Positions 7,077-14,458 of a stretch of 34,385 bases of DNA are shown piece by piece. The DNA is from Verrucomicrobiota bacterium (GTDB taxonomy: Bacteria; Verrucomicrobiota; Verrucomicrobiia; Chthoniobacterales; JAFAMB01). The first letter of the stretch is position 1, and every line of letters begins with the position of its first letter. A model generated the notes under the pieces. That model worked only from the letters and a program-made list of their open reading frames with translations, ran no database searches and was not told the origin of the DNA. The stretch lies in the NCBI GenBank assembly GCA_019247695.1, contig JAFBAP010000102.1, positions 1-34,385 on the forward strand, read 5' to 3'. Position numbers and translations under genes: made by a program.

Positions 7077-9131
7077 GTGCCAACGGTTTCGTCAAAAGCA
7101 TCGGACATGGGTATGGCAAGCAGAGTCGGGCCAGGTTTGCGACCGGCGATCAGAGCCGAGTGGCCGCCTTCGGCCTCCCGGTCAGGGGGGGTGGTTCCGT
7201 TCAGCGTTTTAGTCGGCGGCCGCTACCAGGTGCGGGAGAGTCTCGGCCCGGACCGTATGCTCGCTGATGATCTGCGGCTGGGTGTTCCGGTCGTCCTGCG
7301 AAAGGCCGGCCTTGCCTCTCGTCTCGCGGTTCCCTGGTGGCGTCGCCGGGCGCGGACATTCACTTGTCTGCGGCACCCGAACTACCTGAACGTCCTCGAC
7401 CTGGTACGGGACGGGGGTGAAGAACTTGTCGTGACGGAACGCCCTTCCGGCCCGTCCCTGGCGGAATTGTTGCGTGCTGGGGTTCGCTTTACCCTGGAGG
7501 ATGTGGTGCGGCTTTTGCCGCTGACGATTTTGGATGTCACGGCTGCGCTCACCGCTTCAAGGAAAGGGCCGACGGCCTCCGAAATGTTTGTCGAGGGACG
7601 CGACCGGCGGTGCGGCTTGGTAGAACTTGCGACGCAGCCGGTTTCAGATTGGCCGACTTTCCTGATTAAAGTCGATCTCTGGAACTTGATCCAGCCCGGG
7701 GCCGACTGCCGGGACAGACTGTCGTTCTGGCCACGCCGTCATTCTCCGGCCGTTGCCCTGGCGATTCGGTACACTGCGCGGCTGATCTATGAATTGTTGG
7801 GGGGTGCTCAGCGATCGCAGCGTCACGGGCGGCTGGTTCGATCCGGCTTCAAACCGATTCCCGGGCTGAAACCGGAGGCGAACGCGCTGCTTAAGCGGGT
7901 GATGAGCGGGCGCATGCGTTTTAACTCAAGCGAGGAGTTTCTCTGGGAGCTCGAAAAGGCCAACGGATTAACCTGGGAATTGGAGGTAGTGAGGATGGCC
8001 GGTTCGCCGTCGGGCATCGCCAGCGCGGCCGGGCGTGCGGCGCGTGCGGATGAAGGAGTGCCGTTGCTGCCGGCGGTCCTGCCATCCGACGCGGTCGCCC
8101 TTCCGGCCACGGCACGTGCTCAACTTCGCCCGGCTGCCGTTGGCGGGCCGACGTGGTCCAGCAGCGGGGTAACGGCCCTCGTTGCCGGTGCCTTTGCGGC
8201 GGCGATGGTCCTCGGCGCGGTCGTTTACGAACAACTGCATGGATCGCACCCTGCCCCCTTTGACACCACCTCACCTGGAACCGTTTCTCTCCAGGCTGAG
8301 CCGGACGGGGTGCAGGTCACCGTGGACGGCGCCGGGGTGATGGCGGCGCCGGCGTGGAAAGGCCAGTTGACTAAGGGTACCCATCGTATTCTGGTTTCGA
8401 AACCCGGCTTTGCTTCCCAGGAACTCAACGTGGAGGTCGAATCCGGGAAGCTTAAAGATCTTGGTACCGTCACGCTTGAACCCCTTTACGGAGGCTTGTC
8501 TTTAGCGGCTGATATGCCGCACACAGCTTACGAAGTGATCGGACCAAATTCGGAACGCTTCACGGGTTTGGCTCCGGTTACCCTGTCGCAGCTCGGACCG
8601 GGGCGCTACACGGTGCGCCTGCACTCGATAGGCTGGTCCGAATACCTTCAGACGGTGGACGTAACGGCCGGCCAGACGGCCAGTGTAAACCACACGTTCG
8701 CGGGCCAGCAGGATGACCAGGCTTTTGCCATGATGCCCGTTCCGTTCCCGGTTGCAAAGCCGCTGCCAAGCGTCGGACCGGAAGCCGAAGGGAATGACAC
8801 CGGGGACGAAAGCGCGCCGCCGACGGCTGATCGGACCCGAACCCGCGCTCATTCCAGGACCCGGTTATCGAAAAACGAGGCTTTCCGGCAGTTTGAAGCG
8901 GCGTGGGACGCCAAAGAAAGAGCGGTTCAGTCCCAGATTGCGATGACGGATCGACGCCTGGGCGCAGCGTCGGGCGCTTCTCGTGAACAGCTCAAGGCGC
9001 AGCGAAGCTATCTGGAGCGCCGTCGGGATTACGTCCGGCAAATGCGTCGCTACCGGCGTTCCCAGTTGCGCCATCGCTACGGCGTGCCGGACCCGTTCAT
9101 GGACCGAATCCGCAACGCGCTTGGGTTCTAG
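7077..9131 (+). CDS. Membrane-anchored kinase-like protein (likely pseudokinase) with PEGA repeats
   Basis: 684 residues from GTG 7077; ATGs at 7107 and 7113 are equally possible starts and no ribosome site decides. Residues about 47-310 have the outline of a Ser/Thr protein kinase (GGRYQVRESLG at the start, a hinge-like LVVTERPSGPSLAELL, and a C-lobe-like end with ALLKRVMSG and FNSSEEFLWELEK). However, the beta-3 lysine position reads VVLRKAG, and I find no HRD and no DFG, so catalysis is unlikely. One membrane helix follows (about 364-386, GVTALVAGAFAAAMVLGAVV), then two PEGA-like domains (about 398-470 and 473-545, with KGTHRILVSKPGF and GPGRYTVRLHSIGW), and a basic coiled coil at the C-terminus (about 610-680). 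The kinase-like part faces the cytoplasm and the PEGA part the periplasm. Probably a signal-transmitting scaffold; partner unknown. Confidence 0.75.
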   Translation: MPTVSSKASDMGMASRVGPGLRPAIRAEWPPSASRSGGVVPFSVLVGGRYQVRESLGPDRMLADDLRLGVPVVLRKAGLASRLAVPWWRRRARTFTCLRHPNYLNVLDLVRDGGEELVVTERPSGPSLAELLRAGVRFTLEDVVRLLPLTILDVTAALTASRKGPTASEMFVEGRDRRCGLVELATQPVSDWPTFLIKVDLWNLIQPGADCRDRLSFWPRRHSPAVALAIRYTARLIYELLGGAQRSQRHGRLVRSGFKPIPGLKPEANALLKRVMSGRMRFNSSEEFLWELEKANGLTWELEVVRMAGSPSGIASAAGRAARADEGVPLLPAVLPSDAVALPATARAQLRPAAVGGPTWSSSGVTALVAGAFAAAMVLGAVVYEQLHGSHPAPFDTTSPGTVSLQAEPDGVQVTVDGAGVMAAPAWKGQLTKGTHRILVSKPGFASQELNVEVESGKLKDLGTVTLEPLYGGLSLAADMPHTAYEVIGPNSERFTGLAPVTLSQLGPGRYTVRLHSIGWSEYLQTVDVTAGQTASVNHTFAGQQDDQAFAMMPVPFPVAKPLPSVGPEAEGNDTGDESAPPTADRTRTRAHSRTRLSKNEAFRQFEAAWDAKERAVQSQIAMTDRRLGAASGASREQLKAQRSYLERRRDYVRQMRRYRRSQLRHRYGVPDPFMDRIRNALGF

Positions 9132-9132
9132 A

Positions 9133-9415
9133 CAATGCCGCGAATGCCACAAGCGGAAAAATGCCACAAATGGAAGAGAGTGGCGGGTAACGGGTAACGA
9201 CTGGCGGGTGTCGCGTCGAGTAAATGCCGCTGAGGGGTGACTTCGACGGCTCGTGCGCATGGCGTTGATTCCATACCGCCGGTGAAGCAGTTCTTCCCGG
9301 GCTGACGCGCGGCGCTCTTTACCGGGTACAGCTTCGGCTTGCGGTCTTCCATCCGCCACCCGGCATTCGTTACCCGCTACCCGTTACCTGTTACCCGGCA
9401 CCCGTTTTGTGGCAT
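9133..9415. repeat. Inverted heptamer-repeat element between convergent genes
   Basis: This gap lies between two convergent genes. Its left part starts AATGCCGCGAATGCC, then AAAAATGCCACAAATGG, followed by GGGTAAC heptamers (9186-9201). Its right part (9358-9415) is the mirror: on the minus strand it reads as about seven 7-base units close to CGGGTAA, next to AATGCCACAAAA. The arms can therefore form a large hairpin, which may act as a bidirectional terminator. The AATGCCGCGAATGC start is shared with the element at 22263. No gene is seen. Confidence 0.7.
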
Positions 9416-9416
9416 T

Positions 9417-9842
9417 TTACCGGGGCGGGCGACTCACATACACTTGACCGGCCAGAACGGCATGGATTGCTGCGAAGAGGTGTTGAGCGGCCTTCTGCTT
9501 CATTACAAAGCCGTCGGCGCCGGCCCGAAGCACCGGAAAGGCGAAGACATCCTCCTCATGCATCGACAACACCAGGATACGCGTCTCCGGCACGCATTCG
9601 CGCAGTTGCCGGATAAGCTGCAAACTGTCCTCATTGCCAAGGGTGAGATCGACGATGGCGAGGTCCGGTTTCAAGCGGACGGCGGTTTCCGTCCCTTCAT
9701 CAACGCTGGATGCATGCCCACAGACAACCAGGTCCTCACGCTGGTTGATCAACTGAGTCAGAGTCCTGCGTACCAGGAGGTTATCATCCACGATCAGGAC
9801 CTTGGACCGGGCAACCGCCTCAGAAGCAGCCATTCCTACCAT
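9417..9842 (-). CDS. Stand-alone NarL-type receiver protein
   Basis: 141 residues from ATG 9842, chosen because an AAAGGTG ribosome site lies five bases upstream; an ATG at 9932 would overlap the preceding gene. The sequence is one receiver domain: acidic pair in VLIVDDN, phospho-acceptor Asp in AIVDLTLG, switch Ser in VLSMHEEDV, and conserved Lys in GFVMKQ. It ends at VYVSRPP, the place where NarL-family regulators continue into a LuxR helix-turn-helix, which is absent. It therefore cannot bind DNA in the usual way and probably acts by protein contact or as a phosphate sink. It follows another receiver and the large hybrid kinase on the same strand, a likely operon. Confidence 0.88.
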   Translation of the reverse strand: MVGMAASEAVARSKVLIVDDNLLVRRTLTQLINQREDLVVCGHASSVDEGTETAVRLKPDLAIVDLTLGNEDSLQLIRQLRECVPETRILVLSMHEEDVFAFPVLRAGADGFVMKQKAAQHLFAAIHAVLAGQVYVSRPPR

Positions 9843-9909
9843 TACCGCACCTTTGCGGCTTGAGCAAAGAGAGAACCCTGCGAATGCCGGCGACCGGGAA
9901 TCCCGGTGG

Positions 9910-10353
9910 TCAGGAGGCTGCGTCCGGTTCATCAGATTGCCGCTTCATCCTGTCGCTCAGGTAAACCCGGCCGGCGAGGACCTCGTCAACTGCGGTAAAG
10001 ATCTGATAGACGGCGTCCTGTTTCATCACGTAGCCACGGGCTCCGGCGCGAAGCGCTTGAGGTGCATAAATTTCTTCGTCGTGCATCGAGAGCACGAGCA
10101 CCGGGATATTCGGTTCGTCCTGACGCAGGTCGCGGATGAGTTCGAGTCCGTCGGCCTTTCCGAGCGTCAGGTCGACGATCATCAGATCCGGCTTCAAAAG
10201 GGAGGTCATTCTGCGTGCCTCTTCGACGCTTGACGCCTCGCCGCAGACGGCAAGATGTTTTTGTTGATTGATCAGGAGAGCCAGGCCCTTACGGATCACC
10301 GCATGATCATCGACGAGCATAATCCTCGCTTTCGGCAAGACGGGAGGATTCAT
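9910..10353 (-). CDS. Stand-alone NarL-type receiver protein
   Basis: 147 residues from ATG 10353. One receiver domain only: acidic pair in IMLVDDHAVIRKG, phospho-acceptor Asp in LMIVDLTLGKADG, switch Ser in VLVLSMHDEEIY, Lys in GYVMKQDAVYQ. After VYLSDRM there are only about 14 more residues, so the LuxR-type output domain expected for this subfamily is missing. It is clearly a paralogue of the next receiver (9417-9842), sharing DLTLG, LSMH, VMKQ and LAGxVY blocks. It lies 109 bases downstream of the CheB/CheR/kinase gene, which has a HisKA_3-type kinase domain, the natural partner class for NarL-type receivers. Phosphotransfer from that kinase is inferred from this match. Confidence 0.9.
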   Translation of the reverse strand: MNPPVLPKARIMLVDDHAVIRKGLALLINQQKHLAVCGEASSVEEARRMTSLLKPDLMIVDLTLGKADGLELIRDLRQDEPNIPVLVLSMHDEEIYAPQALRAGARGYVMKQDAVYQIFTAVDEVLAGRVYLSDRMKRQSDEPDAAS

Positions 10354-10462
10354 GTATCAAATTCGTAAACGTGAATTCTGCTGTGACGAGGCGCCGCACT
10401 CCGGATAGGCTAGGGCAACCCGCCGGCTGACCGGGTGCAGGGCATGCTGCAGATCGCCTCCC

Positions 10463-13400
10463 TCATTTTTCATCACCCTCTTCGCCGAATGTTGCCGTGA
10501 CGAGTGTACTGCCATCGGGAGCCTGATCGAAATGGAATTTTCCTCCGATGCTCTCGGCGCGATAACGCATGATCCTTAGGCCCATGCCGCGCGTAATCTG
10601 ATCGGGGCCGGCAGGCTTCGGGCTGCCGGAGTCATCGTTGCCGATGAGAAGCCTGGCCCGCCCGGTTTGAGGATCCTGTTTATAGGAAATGGTGATACGG
10701 GTCGGCTTGGCGTGTTTCAACGCGTTGTTGATGGCCTCCTGGGCGATGCCGTAGAGCTGGGTAGCTCCCTCATCGCTACCGGCGGGCGGCAGGCACGGGT
10801 GGTCGCAACGGAACGTGCAGACAACTTTAAAAAGGCTGCTGACGTTGTTGGCCAGCGTTCCCATTGCAGTCTGGAACTGGTCCCCTTGCAGCTGCATCGG
10901 GTGCAAGCCCTTGGCCAAATCCCGGGTGAGCCCCGTCGCTTCGCTCACCTCAGTAACGAGTTGCTCCGCATTCTTCGTCGCTTCCGCGTAATTCTGGTGC
11001 TCTAACTGGTGATGGATCGTTTGCGCGACGAACGTAATGGCGGTCAGGTGCTGGCCGAGCCCATCGTGAAGCTCCTGCGCCATCCGCCGTCGCTCGCGTT
11101 CGCTGACGGCGAGTACCTGCTGTTCGACGCGTCGTCTTTCCGTCACGTCCTCGATCGCGAGTAAGATCAGCGGCGGCGTTTGGTCCTCCCCGTTGATCCG
11201 CCGGCCATTAAACAGGAGGCGCTTGCGTCCGATCTCCCGAAAGTTGTGCTCGATGACATAATCCTGGATCCGGTTCCCGGTTTCGACGACGTCCGCCAGA
11301 AACCGCCGGAGCCGGGGTATATCCCAATCACCATCGGCCAGGGTATGGAACGACCGGCCGAGGGTTTCCTGCGGAGCGGCGCCGATCAAGTTATAAAAAG
11401 CCGTATTCGCGGATTTCACCTTGAGCCCGGCATCCAAAACGACGAGCGGTTCACGAACGGTTTCGACCACGGCTTGCGAGAAATCCCGGGACCTCTTGAA
11501 CGCCTCGAGGCTGCGCTTCAGGTCATCGATGTCCACGAGGTAAATTACGGCTCCGTCAATCTTATGCTCTGAGGTCCGGTAAGGGCGGATGCTCATGCTG
11601 TACCAGCGGCCTTCCTTATCCTGAACTTCTCTTTCCTTGCTTGTCACGGTTTGGATGACTTCGTCAACGAGGTGGGCGAAATCCGGTACCTGCAGGTTGG
11701 ACCGGATGTCGCTGAAAGGCCGTCCGAGATCCGCCGGGATCAGGTTGAACAACCGCATGGCGATAGCGGTGAACCGCCGGATGCGCCCGTCACTGCCAAG
11801 CATGAGAATGGCGAAATTGATCGAGTTGACCAGGTTGATGAGGTCGTTGTTGACGTTCGCCAGCTCGGCGTTGCGGACTTGCAGTTCCTGATTGAGCGTG
11901 GCGAGCTCGTCATTATTGGTCTGAAGTTCTTCTTTTGCCGCTTCGAGTTCTTCGTTCGTCGACTGCAGTTCCTCGTTGCTGGAACGAATTTCTTCGTTGG
12001 CAATCTTGATCTCCTCGGTCGCCGCATCCTGTTCTTTGATGATGCTTTCGAGGTACTGCTGCGTGGTCGCCAATTCCTGCCGCAACGTTTCAACCTCGTG
12101 GGTTTGCGGCGTCCTCTCCTCTGCGGGCAAGGACGCGCGTTCAGACTCCGAGGAGGCCGCATGCGGGCCACCTGGCGTGGCGCGGTGGAAAAGGACCAGA
12201 AAATGGCGTTCCGAGGGTGCCGTGAGGGGCACCACTTCCAGTTCGAGTTCGTGGGTTAGCCCGTGTTCGCGGTAAGTTACGCGCTGAGTTCGAGCGATAA
12301 AATTCCGACGCGCGGCAGCGACCAGGCTGCGGACGTGGATGGCCAAGGGCTCCTTGATCAGTTTGAGCAGGTTGAAACTTGCCTTGCCGTAAGCCGGTTC
12401 GAAGTAGGCGTGACCCTGCCCGTGAAACTCGATCACCTCGAAACGGCTGTTTACCACCGCCCCTGGCGGCGCGTAACGTTGGATAAGCAACCGGTTTGCC
12501 TCCTGCACTATCTCCGGGCTGCCTGCCTCCTGCACGGTCCTGGACGGGTTGGCTCCCCCGGAACGGGCATAGGGGGGAAGGGGGTCAGGCGTTTTCGGGC
12601 TCGGCGCTTGCCGCCCCGGCCCTGAGGGGTGGCCGGTCGCCCGCGATTCGGAGCGCCCGCGAGAAGGAGCGTCTTGCCGGACGAAAATGCACGTTTCCTC
12701 GTCGAGGGGCGTGAAAAGGCCGGCAAATTCGTCCGCATTTTCCGAATGGCCGAGCACCAGGTGGCCACCGGGCCGCAAGGCATAGTGGAGGGTGAAACCG
12801 ATCTTTCGCCGGAGATTCGGGCTCAGGTCGCTCAGCAGGTGGCGACAACTGATGAGATCCAGCCTTGAGAATGGTGGGTCTTTGACGAGGTTATGCCGTG
12901 CGAACACGATCTGTTCACGAATCGGTTTGGCGACCCGGTAACTCCGGCCGATGCGGGTGAAAAAGCGCCGGAGGCGTTCGGGCGAAACATCCAATGCGAT
13001 GTTTTCGATGTAGGTGCCCTCCCGGGCGTGATCCAGTGCGGCGTCGCTCAAGTCGGTCGCGAAGATTTGAACGGGACAATGAGCCCGGTGCTGTTCGAGA
13101 TACTCAGATAGACAGACGGCGAGTGAGTAGGCTTCCTCGCCCGTCGAGCAGCCAGGCACCCAGAGCCGCACGCCCTGGTCGCCGAGGCAATCTTTGACGA
13201 TGCCGGGAAAAACGCGCCTTTTCAAAAACTCGAAGACGCCGGGATCGCGAAAAAAGCTGTTGACCTTAAGCAGGATCTCCTGGTGAAGGGTGACGAGTTC
13301 CCCTTCGTGGCCGTGCAGAAACCGCACGTAGTCCTCCACCCGGTCGATGTGCAGGAGGGCCATCCGCCTCAGCACCCGCCGCTGAATCGTCGTCGGAGGA

Positions 13401-14305
13401 TAGTGCATGAAATCCGCCCCGAAAATACTCCTCAGGAGTATCAGCACGCGCAGCATTTCCGCACCGTGACGATCATCGCCGCCCGCGCCTGCGGCGCTTT
13501 TCTTTGCGCCCGCTTTTCCCACCTTCGCTTCCGCTGCCCCTTCGGAGGCCGGCGCCTTTACCGGCCGCTTGCGGCTGTAAGGGTGCCGGCTGATCCTGCC
13601 TAACTCCCCGGCTATTCCTGCCGGGGCTAGTACAAAATCCACGCAACTGGTGCTGATGGCCGCGGCCGGCATGCCGGGATTCCCGGCGGAAGCCGGTTCC
13701 TGACAAAACGTGATGCCGCCTTCAGCTTTGACGGTCTGTACGCCTAAGGCCCCGTCGCTGCCGGGCCCGGAAAGGATGACGGCGATGGCGCGGTCATGGC
13801 GGTCAGCGGCCAGGGCCCGGAGAAAGATGTCAACCGGCATGGGCTGGCCGTCAAACGACGTACGCGGGCTGAGCCGCAGAATACCGTCTTCAATGACCAT
13901 GTCAGCGCCCGGCGGAATGACGTAGACGTGATTTGCCTCGACGCGGCCTTCGTCGCTGGCCTCTTTGACGGGCATTCCGGTCTTTGACCCGAGCGTGCCC
14001 ACGGCGTCGGAGGTGCTTTCGTCGCTCGGGTCAAGGTCTTGAACGAGCACAAAAGCCATGCCGGTCTGCTCAGGCAGGTTTTCGAGAAATGCGGTGATGG
14101 CGTCGAAGCCGCCGGTCGAAGCCCCGATCCCGACCACGATCAGGTCGGCGTCAACTCCGGCGGAGACGCCAGCGGGTCGGGGCACCGGCTCGGAGGCGGA
14201 TGCGGCCACCTCAGGCCCGGCCGGATCTGCCGGAACGGCCGGGGGCGCGGGCCGTTCCTGCCGAGACGATTTTGAATCGATGCCTTTGTTTGCCTTCCGG
14301 GCCAT
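10463..14305 (-). CDS. CheB-CheR-PAS-PAS-histidine kinase fusion, CheB domain probably inactive
   Basis: 1280 residues. After a disordered 50-residue start comes a CheB methylesterase-like domain (about 53-240): the nucleophile motif GASTGG (Ser63) and the Asp motif LSGPGSDGALG are kept, but the usual catalytic His of VQHL is Asp90 (VQDLDP), so esterase activity is doubtful. A CheR methyltransferase domain follows (about 275-545; NSFFRDP, VPGCSTGEEAYSLA for SAM, ATDLSDAALDHAREG), with CRHLL where CRNLL is usual. Next are a long Glu/Asn-rich coiled coil (about 715-815; SSNEELQSTNEELE), a PAS domain, a second PAS domain, then HisKA_3 with phospho-acceptor ELHDGLGQH (about residue 1077) and a HATPase domain with a degenerate C-terminal G-box (TRGMGLRIMRYRAESIGG). 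No membrane segments, so cytosolic. Two receivers follow in the same direction. The input is unknown. Confidence 0.9.
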   Translation of the reverse strand: MARKANKGIDSKSSRQERPAPPAVPADPAGPEVAASASEPVPRPAGVSAGVDADLIVVGIGASTGGFDAITAFLENLPEQTGMAFVLVQDLDPSDESTSDAVGTLGSKTGMPVKEASDEGRVEANHVYVIPPGADMVIEDGILRLSPRTSFDGQPMPVDIFLRALAADRHDRAIAVILSGPGSDGALGVQTVKAEGGITFCQEPASAGNPGMPAAAISTSCVDFVLAPAGIAGELGRISRHPYSRKRPVKAPASEGAAEAKVGKAGAKKSAAGAGGDDRHGAEMLRVLILLRSIFGADFMHYPPTTIQRRVLRRMALLHIDRVEDYVRFLHGHEGELVTLHQEILLKVNSFFRDPGVFEFLKRRVFPGIVKDCLGDQGVRLWVPGCSTGEEAYSLAVCLSEYLEQHRAHCPVQIFATDLSDAALDHAREGTYIENIALDVSPERLRRFFTRIGRSYRVAKPIREQIVFARHNLVKDPPFSRLDLISCRHLLSDLSPNLRRKIGFTLHYALRPGGHLVLGHSENADEFAGLFTPLDEETCIFVRQDAPSRGRSESRATGHPSGPGRQAPSPKTPDPLPPYARSGGANPSRTVQEAGSPEIVQEANRLLIQRYAPPGAVVNSRFEVIEFHGQGHAYFEPAYGKASFNLLKLIKEPLAIHVRSLVAAARRNFIARTQRVTYREHGLTHELELEVVPLTAPSERHFLVLFHRATPGGPHAASSESERASLPAEERTPQTHEVETLRQELATTQQYLESIIKEQDAATEEIKIANEEIRSSNEELQSTNEELEAAKEELQTNNDELATLNQELQVRNAELANVNNDLINLVNSINFAILMLGSDGRIRRFTAIAMRLFNLIPADLGRPFSDIRSNLQVPDFAHLVDEVIQTVTSKEREVQDKEGRWYSMSIRPYRTSEHKIDGAVIYLVDIDDLKRSLEAFKRSRDFSQAVVETVREPLVVLDAGLKVKSANTAFYNLIGAAPQETLGRSFHTLADGDWDIPRLRRFLADVVETGNRIQDYVIEHNFREIGRKRLLFNGRRINGEDQTPPLILLAIEDVTERRRVEQQVLAVSERERRRMAQELHDGLGQHLTAITFVAQTIHHQLEHQNYAEATKNAEQLVTEVSEATGLTRDLAKGLHPMQLQGDQFQTAMGTLANNVSSLFKVVCTFRCDHPCLPPAGSDEGATQLYGIAQEAINNALKHAKPTRITISYKQDPQTGRARLLIGNDDSGSPKPAGPDQITRGMGLRIMRYRAESIGGKFHFDQAPDGSTLVTATFGEEGDEK

Positions 14306-14458
14306 GATCTACTCCTTGCAACCATGGTCGGCTCTGTGGGGTGCAGTGGATTGCCGGACGACTCCAGCAGGGTGACTCCTCATTTCTCAGGCTTCTGCCG
14401 GACAACAACCATAAAGTAACATAAATATAAATGCGTTGGGGATAGCTAACGTGCAAAA
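14306..14458. promoter_or_regulatory. Divergent promoter region between hybrid kinase and helicase
   Basis: The only spacer between the minus-strand kinase and the plus-strand helicase, 153 bases. Its right part (about 14410-14432) is AT-rich (CATAAAGTAACATAAATAT), out of keeping with the surroundings, and is the likely site of the helicase promoter. No exact -35/-10 pair is asserted. Confidence 0.4.
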
